From the NCBI RefSeq assembly GCF_000484535.1, contig NC_022600.1, positions 1,426,001 to 1,490,000 of the forward strand: DNA of 64,000 bases. Reading direction: 5' to 3'. The notes under the pieces are model-generated. The model worked only from the letters and a program-made list of their open reading frames with translations, did not search any database and had not been told where the DNA came from. The position numbers and the translations under genes are program-made. The stretch is from Gloeobacter kilaueensis JS1 (GTDB taxonomy: Bacteria > Cyanobacteriota > Cyanobacteriia > Gloeobacterales > Gloeobacteraceae). This document shows, piece by piece, positions 36,696-45,289 of the stretch. Every line of letters begins with the position of its first letter. Position 1 is the stretch's first letter.

Positions 36696-36998
36696 GTGAA
36701 CCCAGCGCAGGCAAACAGCACCCACCCCCAGGCCCGCAGCGACGTGCTCGGCGAATTTCTCGCCGACGGCAGTGCGGTGCTCTTCGATCCGCTCACCAGT
36801 GTCGCCCACGAGTTGAATCCGACCGCTGCCCTCGTCTGGGACTGGTGCGACGGCGAGCACAGCGCCGATCAGATCGTCGCGGCGGTCGAAGAATGTTTCG
36901 GCACCGGTGGCCAGGACTGCCGGAGGGATGTCTACTACTTTCTGGCCTACCTCGAAGGGTTGGGACTTTTAGCCCGCGCCGGGGAGCAGCACCCTTGA
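36696..36998 (+). CDS. PqqD-like peptide chaperone
   Basis: A 100-residue PqqD-family protein starting at GTG 36696, nine bases after the transpeptidase. Typical elements are a strand pair (SAVLFDPLTSVAHELNPTAA) followed by ALVWDWCDG and helices ending with DVYYFLAYLEGLGLL. PqqD domains bind leader peptides of ribosomally made, modified peptides. Its stop overlaps the TTG start of the HprK-related gene, so the two are coupled. It corresponds to the PqqD-family member described in the HPr-rel-A type cassettes. Confidence 0.75.
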   Translation: MNPAQANSTHPQARSDVLGEFLADGSAVLFDPLTSVAHELNPTAALVWDWCDGEHSADQIVAAVEECFGTGGQDCRRDVYYFLAYLEGLGLLARAGEQHP

Positions 36999-37816
36999 GG
37001 CTCGCCCATCGTGCCCCATCGCACCTTGACCTGCTGGGCCAGCGGGTGAGCGTGAGTGGACCGGCGGCCTGCCGGATACCGCTGATGACGCTGCTGGCTC
37101 CCTTCGCCGCCCGTCCAGCGAGCGATAGCCTCATCGTCCGCTTCAGTGAGGGCAGCGGCGGCGGCTACAGGCTGGAACTGCCGAGCCTGTGCTGCTGGGG
37201 GAGTGCGGCGGAGCTGGTGCCTTTTTGTGAGTGGTGGCTGGTGAGCCGCTCCCTCGTCCTGCGGCCAGAACTGTGCCCGCTGCACGGGGCGGCGGTGGCG
37301 CGGGGCGAAGCGGCAATCTTGCTGCCGGGTGCCTCCGGCTCGGGCAAGACGACCCTGACGCTTGCCCTACTGGGGCGGGGCTTCGTGCCTTTCGCTGACG
37401 ATCTGATCTTGCTCGACGAGCAGCTGGCGGTCCAGCCCTTCGAGCGCTGCTTTCACATCGACGAGCAGACCGAGCGGATTGTCGAGCGGCTGGCGGTAGC
37501 ACCGCTGCTTGCCTTTGAGCACCTGCCGCCCGGCTACTGCCGCCCACGGCGCTGGGCGACACCCCGGCCCCCGCGCTGCATCGTCTGGCCCGAGTACCGG
37601 CCAGGACTGGCCGCACCCCAGCTTGTGGCGCTGCGCCCCGGCCACTGCTGGACGCTGCTTGTCAACCAGTTGATTGCCGGTAGCGCACAAGCCAATCGCC
37701 ACTTTGCGCGCCTGCGCGCCCTGGTGGACAGTGCCCCGGCCTGGCAGCTCGCCTATTCGGAGCCGGAGCAGGCGACAGGCGCGATCGAGAAGTTGCTCGT
37801 CGCCGGACTGGGATGA
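36995..37816 (+). CDS. HprK-related kinase
   Basis: A 273-residue protein read from TTG 36995, which overlaps the PqqD stop. It resembles the C-terminal half of HPr kinase/phosphorylase: CPLHGAAVARGEAAILL, then a P-loop at 112-120 (GASGSGKTT) followed by FVPFADDLILLDE. There is no HPr substrate gene nearby; in the related cassettes this kinase is thought to act on a peptide or small protein. The first 90 residues are variable. Its stop overlaps the next start by ATGA (37813-37816). Confidence 0.75.
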   Translation: MRLAHRAPSHLDLLGQRVSVSGPAACRIPLMTLLAPFAARPASDSLIVRFSEGSGGGYRLELPSLCCWGSAAELVPFCEWWLVSRSLVLRPELCPLHGAAVARGEAAILLPGASGSGKTTLTLALLGRGFVPFADDLILLDEQLAVQPFERCFHIDEQTERIVERLAVAPLLAFEHLPPGYCRPRRWATPRPPRCIVWPEYRPGLAAPQLVALRPGHCWTLLVNQLIAGSAQANRHFARLRALVDSAPAWQLAYSEPEQATGAIEKLLVAGLG

Positions 37817-38889
37817 ATATCGCTGTCGCTCTGGCGCGCTATTTGAGCTGTCCGCCCGAGTTGCGCGAACCGCTCGGAGGCGAGTGGGATGGACTCGCCC
37901 CATCGACCTGGCAGGCGCTCATCAGCTACTTCGAGGCGCGGGAACTGGCGCTGGAAGCCTACCAGGCGTTCGTCGTCGAAAAGCGGCTGGAGCTGCCGGA
38001 GGCGGAGGCGCTCCGGCTGCGCCGCCACTACGTGCGCTCGGTGGCGAGCGTGCGCTGGCTTACCAGCGAACTGGGGCGCGTCAGCCGTGCCTTTGCGGCG
38101 GTCGGCATCGAGCCCGTACTGCTCAAAGGGGCGTACCTGGGCGCATTGCTCTGGCCCGATCCGGCCTTGCGCCCCTTCGCCGACCTCGATCTGTGGGTGC
38201 GGCCCCAGGAGGTGCAGGCCGCCGATGCTGCCCTACGAACCATAGGCTACGGCGGCGGCCCGGTCGATCCGAGCGTCGTCCTCGATCCGCTCTACCACGA
38301 ACTGCCAGCCTATCAACTGGCAGGCAGCGGTCCCGGTATTCGCGCCAGCGTCGATCTGCACTATCACCTCGCCCCCGCCTACCTGCCGGTACCCGACGAG
38401 GAAGCGATGCGCCGCCGCTGCGTTCCGTGGCGCGATTGTTTGCAGGTGCTGGCAGCAGAAGATCTGCCCGTCTACCTGTGCGGCCACATTGCCCGGCACC
38501 TGTTCGTCGAGCACAGGCCGGAACTGTTGTTTCAGGCGGGCTACCGCTACCTGGGCGAGCTGGCTCGCCTGGTGGTCTATGGCCTGCGGCGCTGGCGCTG
38601 GGAGCGCGTCGCCGCCGGGCTGGCGCGCAATCGCCATCGCCGGGCGCTGCTGTTGCCGCTGCGCCTGGTCAACCGGCTCTGGAACGTCGTTCTGCCGGAG
38701 CCGATCGTGGATCTCTACCGCAAGGATCTGTTGGGTGAGGCGGTGCTGCGGGCGCTACTCGCCCGGATGGACCGTCCCTGGCAGGAGCTTGAGAGTCGGA
38801 TGCTCACTTTCTGCAGCTACGCGCTGCCCGACTACCTCTCGCGGCGGCGCTGGCTGGTGCGCCTGCGAAAGCGGCCCGGTGCGCGCTAG
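37813..38889 (+). CDS. Nucleotidyltransferase family protein (NTP_transf_5-like)
   Basis: A 358-residue protein with the nucleotidyltransferase signature LKG at 104-106 followed by PFADLDLWVRP with Asp124-x-Asp126 as the metal-binding pair. The rest is helical, with His-rich HIARHLFVEH later on. Family members occur next to PqqD and HprK-like genes in predicted peptide-modification or exopolysaccharide cassettes and may transfer a nucleotide to protein or small molecule. It ends in an antisense overlap of 135 bases with the CAP-domain gene. Confidence 0.75.
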   Translation: MNIAVALARYLSCPPELREPLGGEWDGLAPSTWQALISYFEARELALEAYQAFVVEKRLELPEAEALRLRRHYVRSVASVRWLTSELGRVSRAFAAVGIEPVLLKGAYLGALLWPDPALRPFADLDLWVRPQEVQAADAALRTIGYGGGPVDPSVVLDPLYHELPAYQLAGSGPGIRASVDLHYHLAPAYLPVPDEEAMRRRCVPWRDCLQVLAAEDLPVYLCGHIARHLFVEHRPELLFQAGYRYLGELARLVVYGLRRWRWERVAAGLARNRHRRALLLPLRLVNRLWNVVLPEPIVDLYRKDLLGEAVLRALLARMDRPWQELESRMLTFCSYALPDYLSRRRWLVRLRKRPGAR

Positions 38890-39471
38890 GGGCAGGGGAC
38901 TTGGAGCGATGAGCACCACAAAGTAGGTGCCGTAGGTGCTCCTCGCCCCACAGGCCATGCCGATGCCCACCTCCGTCGCCCGATGGTAGGCCGGGAGCTG
39001 GCTGAGCAGCTGCTGGCGATGGTAGGGCACGGGCAATCCTTCATCGCGCACCAGTTGGTCGATCGCTTCGCTGCCTGAACTGACACCGGAGCTGATCGAC
39101 TCGACTTGGTTGGCCCCGGCGTCGAGCGGATAGGTCACCGGCAGCCTGTAACCGGCCCGCACCAGCCGCTGGTTCGGCCCCAGGCCGTCGAGGCTGCGGT
39201 GCGAGAAATAATCGTGACTGGCCATGTCCTCCGCCCGGCTCTGGGCAATCTGCGCAAGCTGGTCGTTCCAGTGCAGAGCAGCCACCGGCTGTCCGGCGTA
39301 GGCACCGGGATGGGCGCGCAGGTAGTTGAGGCGGGCGTAAGCGGCGCTCACCTCGCCCGCCCGGTCTGGGCAGATCGTCTCGGCCTGCAGCGGTCCCTGG
39401 CCGCTCCACAACAGCCCAGCCAGCACCAGGACAACAGACAACCAGCGACGGTCAACGCGCATACGAGTCAT
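38755..39471 (-). CDS. CAP (SCP/PR-1) domain exported protein
   Basis: A 238-residue protein with a signal peptide (about 1-30, ending PLQAE) and a CAP domain at about 45-190. The conserved core is visible: LNYLRAHPGAYAG, ALHWNDQLAQIAQSRAEDMA, HDYFSHRSLDGLGPNQR and a late GIGMACG. The last ~45 residues are Pro/Arg-rich and lie over the 3' end of the nucleotidyltransferase gene; they are probably a tail with no conserved role. Extracellular or periplasmic; function unknown, as for most bacterial CAP proteins. Confidence 0.78.
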   Translation of the reverse strand: MTRMRVDRRWLSVVLVLAGLLWSGQGPLQAETICPDRAGEVSAAYARLNYLRAHPGAYAGQPVAALHWNDQLAQIAQSRAEDMASHDYFSHRSLDGLGPNQRLVRAGYRLPVTYPLDAGANQVESISSGVSSGSEAIDQLVRDEGLPVPYHRQQLLSQLPAYHRATEVGIGMACGARSTYGTYFVVLIAPSPLPLARTGPLSQAHQPAPPREVVGQRVAAESEHPTLKLLPGTVHPGE

Positions 39472-39803
39472 AGCGAGTCTACAGAAATATAGAGAGCAGT
39501 ACAGGCTGCTCCTGGTTACATCGCCGGAGTTCGTCGCAGGGTGGTGACCGCTGGGGGCGTATTAAGAATCAGTGCCTACAGTGTGGAGCCTGGTCGAAGT
39601 TACAGATACGAGCTTGTGGCTAGTCAGTTGTGCAGAGTCTGATATCGACTGGATAGCCACTCGGATACGACCGAATGGCGGGAAGGAGCATTACCATCTC
39701 TTTAGCACGTTCGGGGCTATCCAGTTTAGTCAGGCTACACAAATCCTCTGCACAGGTGAGACGCTCTACAATCGAACCAACTTATCGCTGCAGAGGAGGT
39801 CTC
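39472..39803. other. Intergenic region upstream of the phosphoribulokinase paralogue
   Basis: 332 bases with no convincing gene; the open frames seen here are short and overlap the downstream gene. A TACAAT hexamer at 39767-39772 is a possible -10 element 32 bases before ATG 39804, with no good -35. A strong ribosome binding site GAGGAGG (39793-39799) precedes the ATG. Confidence 0.4.
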
Positions 39804-40733
39804 ATGGCCCAGCGTCCCATTATCCTTGGCATCGTCGGTGACAGCGCTGCGGGCAAGACGACCCTGACGCGCGGCATCGCTCAGATCCTTGGTCCTGAAG
39901 ATGTCACGGTTATCTGCACCGACGATTATCACCGCTACGACCGCAAGCAGCGGGCCGAGCTGGGGATCACGGCCCTGCACCCTGACTGCAACCACCTAGA
40001 CATCATCCAGCAGCACCTGGCGCTGTTGCGCACCGGTCAGCCGATCTTAAAGCCGATCTACAACCACAAGACCGGTACGTTCGATCCGCCGGAGTACATC
40101 AAGCCGCTCAAGTTCGTGGTCGTCGAGGGTCTACTGGGTTTTTCGACGCGGGGCATGCGCGACACTTTTGATATCAAAGTCTACCTGGCACCGCCCGAAC
40201 CGTTGCGCACGCGCTGGAAGGTCAAGCGCGACACGAACAAGCGCGGCTATACCGAAGAGCAGGTGCTGCAGGAGATGGCCCGGCGCGAACCGGACTCCGA
40301 ACAATTCATCCGGCCCCAGCGCGGCTGGGCGGATGTGGTCGTCAGTTTTTATCCCGGCAGCCAGGGGCCGGACACCCAGCTCAACGTGCGGCTGGTGCTC
40401 AGGCCCACCGTTCCCCACCCAGATTTTGTCAGCATCATCGAGCGCAGCGGCGCGCATACCCGCTCGGCGGTGCGCCTTGAACTCGACCGCGACATGGGCA
40501 AACCGGTCGATGTGCTCGAAGTCGATGGCCACGCCACCGACGAGCAGGTAAAAGAATTGCAGGAAGTCCTCTGCGAGGAGATGGCCAACGGCACCCACAT
40601 CTGCAACATCCCCGGCGAGATCGGCAAAGTCACCGGCACCACCGGCGAATTGCTCCAGAGCCATCCCCTCGCCATCTCCCAACTGCTCATCACCTACCAC
40701 ATGCTCAAGGCATCCAGGGGCGCTCACGTCTAG
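39804..40733 (+). CDS. Phosphoribulokinase/uridine kinase family protein, non-regulated paralogue
   Basis: A 309-residue P-loop kinase of the phosphoribulokinase family (ribulose-5-phosphate + ATP to ribulose-1,5-bisphosphate in the canonical enzyme). It has a P-loop GDSAAGKTT at 12-20 and ICTDDYHRYDRKQR at 37-50. In the canonical light-regulated cyanobacterial enzyme the P-loop reads GDSGCGKST, and the Cys there pairs with the Cys of ICLDDYH. Here the first Cys is Ala16 while Cys38 remains, so no disulfide switch can form. It matches the second PRK-like protein found in several cyanobacteria. Actual activity (ribulose-5-P or another substrate) is not known. Start at ATG 39804 behind GAGGAGG. 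Confidence 0.82.
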   Translation: MAQRPIILGIVGDSAAGKTTLTRGIAQILGPEDVTVICTDDYHRYDRKQRAELGITALHPDCNHLDIIQQHLALLRTGQPILKPIYNHKTGTFDPPEYIKPLKFVVVEGLLGFSTRGMRDTFDIKVYLAPPEPLRTRWKVKRDTNKRGYTEEQVLQEMARREPDSEQFIRPQRGWADVVVSFYPGSQGPDTQLNVRLVLRPTVPHPDFVSIIERSGAHTRSAVRLELDRDMGKPVDVLEVDGHATDEQVKELQEVLCEEMANGTHICNIPGEIGKVTGTTGELLQSHPLAISQLLITYHMLKASRGAHV

Positions 40734-41864
<1,131 letters not shown>

Positions 41865-41866
41865 CC

Positions 41867-44173
41867 GTGGTTATTCCGCCAGTACCGTCCGCCCCGGATC
41901 TCGAACCCGCCCTCTACCAGAGCGACGGGCCGGTGGTCTTCTTTCCGGTGCGCCACCACAGCCCCGCCGCCGCCCGCCTCCTCGCTGCCTTCATCCGCCG
42001 GATCCGGCCCGAAGCCGTGCTCGTCGAGGGACCGGCGGACTTTAACGACCGGATCGAGGAACTGTTTTTGCCCCACCAGTTGCCCGTGGCGATCTACAGC
42101 TACTTTCAAAAAGGCGAGCGGCGGCGAGGGGCGTTCTATCCGTTTTGTATCTACTCGCCGGAGTGGCAGGCGCTGGTGACCGGGCGGGAGGTGGGGGCTG
42201 TCGTCCGCTTTATCGACCTGCCCTGGGCCGACCTATCTGCTGCCGAGGAGGAAACACTTCCGGCCCACCGCTACGCCGATGGTCCCCTGCGCACGAGCGA
42301 CTGCGTGGCTGTGCTCTGCGAGCGCTTCGCCGTCGGCGACTTCGATGAACTGTGGGATCTGCTCTTCGAGGTTGATCCCGACTTGAGTCTTGAGGACTAC
42401 CTGCAGCGCTGCCACCGGCTGTGCTATCTGCTGCGCACCTCGGGCGGTGAGGTGTCTGCAGCAGATTTAAGGCGCGAGGCGTTCATGGCCGCTCAGATCC
42501 GCCAGATCGCCGCTGCCGCCTCCGGTCCCGTCCTGGTGGTGACGGGCGGGTTTCATAGCCACGCCCTTTTTAGCCACCTGCGCTCAGACAGTCCGCCCCC
42601 TGTGCCTTGCTGCCCAGCGGTGGACGAGCGGGGCATCGCCCTGACGCCTTATTCTTACGAGCGGCTCGATCGACTCACGGGTTACGAAGCGGGTATGCCG
42701 GGGCCGGGCTTTTATCAGCACGCCTGGGATCACGCGATGGTCGCCCGGCAGATCCTGGCGGCGGTGGCCCAGGATCTGCGCGAGCGCAAGCAGGTGGCAA
42801 GCAGCGCCGACCTCATCGCGGCCTGGACGATGGCGAGTGCCCTGGCCGATTTGCGCGGCCATCGCCGCGTCTGGCGGCGCGATTTGATCGATGGCGTTAC
42901 CGCTGCCCTGGTCAAGGAGGAGCTGACGGCGGGCCTCGCCCATCCGTTTTTAGCCGCTGTCCACGCCGTCCTGCGCGGCAAACAGCGGGGCAGGCTCGCC
43001 CCTGGTACCCGGCTGCCGCCTCTAGTCGCCGATCTGCGCCGCCAGCTCGCCCACTTCAACCTCGAACCGCAGCAGCGGGAGCGCACGGTCGAACTCGACC
43101 TGCACGAACAGGCCAGCCGGGATCGCTCGCGGGTTCTCCACCAGTTGCACACCCTGGAAGTTGCGGGCTTTGGGCTGGTGGGAGGCAGCGATCTGCTCGG
43201 GCGCGACGAGCTGGAACGCATCTGGGAGCGCTGGCGACTGTTGTGGAGCCCGGAACTGGAGGCGAACGCGATCGAAGCGGCGGTCTATGGCCCGACCCTT
43301 GCCGAAGCGGCCCAAAGCCGGCTCATCGAGCAGGTAGAACAGCAGGAGCGCGACGCCAAAGCCGCTGCCCGTCTGGTACTCGCCGCCTGCCAGATGGGCT
43401 TTAGCGATCTCGGGGCAGAACTGCTCGCCCGACTGGAGAAGCTTCTTAGAGGCGACCACGATTTTTTTGCCCTCACCGCCGCCGCCGGCAGTCTGCTCTA
43501 CCTCTACCGCTACGACGACGCCCTCGGTTCGGCGGGTGGAGAAGCGCTGGGCAGGTTGCTCGCCCAGGTATTCGATCGCAGCCTCGGGTCGATGGCAAAG
43601 TTGGGCCGGGTTCAGGGCCGGGACCGCGAACTCGTCCAGGCGGTGCGGACGCTCCTTGAAATCTGCGAGCGCTGCGGCGCGGCCCTGGGTCTCGATCGCG
43701 CCGCAGTCTGCGCCACTTTTGCTGAGGTTGCCGCCGATGCTACTGCGCTGCCGCTGTTGCGCGGGGCGACGAGCGGTGCCCTCTGGACGCTGGCAGCTCC
43801 TGGAGGTGCGGATCTGAGCGCCTTCAGCGCCGCCGGGGTGATCGGCGATTATCTGACCGGACTGTTTGCCCTGGGCCGCGAGGTCGTCCAGCGCCAGCCG
43901 GAACTTTTAAGCGAGATCGACGAGCTGGTGAGCGGCTTCGATGAGCAGACGTTTCTGGAGGCACTGCCGGCCCTGCGCCTCGCTTTTACCAGCTTTAGCC
44001 CCCGCGAGAAGCACACCCTGGCCCAGACACTCTTTCCAACTGCAGGAGACGGGCCGCCCCCGGTGCCGCTGGCCGTCGATGCCCAGACAGCAGCCCTCGC
44101 CCTCGCCTTCGAGGCGCAGGTATTGGCCCAGCTCGATCGCTATGGCCTGCGGGGCGGCAGTAAAGATGTCTGA
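41867..44173 (+). CDS. DUF5682 family protein of a vWA/SWIM system
   Basis: A 768-residue soluble protein beginning at GTG 41867, two bases after frmA. The N-terminal part has the DUF5682 pattern: FFPVRHHSPAAARLL, AVLVEGPADFND and RGAFYPFCIYSPEWQAL. It ends eight bases inside the next gene (overlap 44166-44173). DUF5682 proteins are known from operons with a MoxR AAA+ ATPase, a vWA protein and a SWIM-finger protein; their biochemistry is unknown, though the erythromycin-esterase-like appearance of the first domain suggests a hydrolase. A conflict or stress role has been proposed for the wider system. Confidence 0.78.
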   Translation: MVIPPVPSAPDLEPALYQSDGPVVFFPVRHHSPAAARLLAAFIRRIRPEAVLVEGPADFNDRIEELFLPHQLPVAIYSYFQKGERRRGAFYPFCIYSPEWQALVTGREVGAVVRFIDLPWADLSAAEEETLPAHRYADGPLRTSDCVAVLCERFAVGDFDELWDLLFEVDPDLSLEDYLQRCHRLCYLLRTSGGEVSAADLRREAFMAAQIRQIAAAASGPVLVVTGGFHSHALFSHLRSDSPPPVPCCPAVDERGIALTPYSYERLDRLTGYEAGMPGPGFYQHAWDHAMVARQILAAVAQDLRERKQVASSADLIAAWTMASALADLRGHRRVWRRDLIDGVTAALVKEELTAGLAHPFLAAVHAVLRGKQRGRLAPGTRLPPLVADLRRQLAHFNLEPQQRERTVELDLHEQASRDRSRVLHQLHTLEVAGFGLVGGSDLLGRDELERIWERWRLLWSPELEANAIEAAVYGPTLAEAAQSRLIEQVEQQERDAKAAARLVLAACQMGFSDLGAELLARLEKLLRGDHDFFALTAAAGSLLYLYRYDDALGSAGGEALGRLLAQVFDRSLGSMAKLGRVQGRDRELVQAVRTLLEICERCGAALGLDRAAVCATFAEVAADATALPLLRGATSGALWTLAAPGGADLSAFSAAGVIGDYLTGLFALGREVVQRQPELLSEIDELVSGFDEQTFLEALPALRLAFTSFSPREKHTLAQTLFPTAGDGPPPVPLAVDAQTAALALAFEAQVLAQLDRYGLRGGSKDV

Positions 44174-45287
44174 TCTTGAGCGGTTACGGCGGGCGCGCTG
44201 GCGGCTGATTTTAGGCAGTGGCAGCGAAGCGGTGCTGGGCGGGACCCTCGATGGCACCCTCCAGCAACGCGAGCAGGTGCTGGCCTTTTTGTACGACCGC
44301 GAGTACCAGCCCCAGCGCAATGTCCGCCAGGGCGATCTGGGCGAATCGCGCCTGAGCGTGCCCGAGTGGATCAACGCCGTTCACGAACTGTTTCCCAAAA
44401 AGACGATCGAGCGGCTGGAGCGCGACGCCCTCGATCGCTATCAGATCGAGCAGATGGTCACCAATCCGGAGTTACTCAGCCGCGCCCAGCCCTCCGAGGC
44501 GCTTCTTAAAGCCGTCCTGCGCACCAGGCATCTGATGAACCAGCAGGTGCTCGCCCTTGCCCGCCAGCTGGTGCAGCGGGTGATCGACCAGTTGCTCGAA
44601 AAATTTGCAAGGCCGGTGAATCAGCCCTTCCTCGGGGCGGTGGATCGCAGGCGGCGCTCGTATCTCAAGATTGCAGGCAACTTCGATGCGCGCACGACGA
44701 TCCGCCGCAACCTGCGCACCTACGATCCGTCCAGCAGGCGGCTTTTTATCGAGACGCCCTACTTTTATTCGCGGGTGCGCCGCCAGGTGGACCGCTGGCA
44801 GTTGATTATTCTCGTAGACGAGTCCGGCAGCATGATCGACAGCGTCATCCACGCAGCGGTGACGGCGGCGATCTTCTTTGGCATCCGCAGCCTGCGCACC
44901 CACCTGTGCATCTTCGATACCGCCGTCGTCGATCTGAGCGACCAGTGCAGCGATCCGGTCGAGACCCTGATGAAAGTCCAGCTGGGAGGCGGCACCGACA
45001 TCGGCCAGGCGCTCGCCTACGCCGCCTCGCTGGTCGAGTATCCGCGCCGGGCGATCGTCGTCTTGATCACCGACTTTTACGAAGGGGCACCGCTGCAGCG
45101 GCTCTTGAGCGAAGCTAAAAAGCTCGTCGAATCTGGCGTCACCCTGCTGGGCCTCGCTGCCCTCGACGCCGAGGCCAAGCCCACCTACGACCGCGACACC
45201 GCCCAAAAACTGGTCAATCTCGGCGCGCAGGTCGCGGCGATGACGCCGGGGGAACTGGCGGCCTGGGTGGCCGAGAAGGTGCGCTAG
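44166..45287 (+). CDS. von Willebrand factor A domain protein (MIDAS intact)
   Basis: A 373-residue protein with a helical N-terminal half and a vWA domain at about 210-370. The metal-ion-dependent adhesion site is complete: Asp218-x-Ser220-x-Ser222 (DESGSM), Thr277-Asp278 (GGGTDIG) and Asp303 (ITDFYE). Cytoplasmic, no signal peptide. The usual partner of such vWA proteins is a MoxR AAA+ ATPase that remodels a target. The start at ATG 44166 overlaps the DUF5682 stop by eight bases; the longer open frame upstream runs over that gene and is rejected. Confidence 0.85.
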   Translation: MSDLERLRRARWRLILGSGSEAVLGGTLDGTLQQREQVLAFLYDREYQPQRNVRQGDLGESRLSVPEWINAVHELFPKKTIERLERDALDRYQIEQMVTNPELLSRAQPSEALLKAVLRTRHLMNQQVLALARQLVQRVIDQLLEKFARPVNQPFLGAVDRRRRSYLKIAGNFDARTTIRRNLRTYDPSSRRLFIETPYFYSRVRRQVDRWQLIILVDESGSMIDSVIHAAVTAAIFFGIRSLRTHLCIFDTAVVDLSDQCSDPVETLMKVQLGGGTDIGQALAYAASLVEYPRRAIVVLITDFYEGAPLQRLLSEAKKLVESGVTLLGLAALDAEAKPTYDRDTAQKLVNLGAQVAAMTPGELAAWVAEKVR

Positions 45288-45289
45288 CG

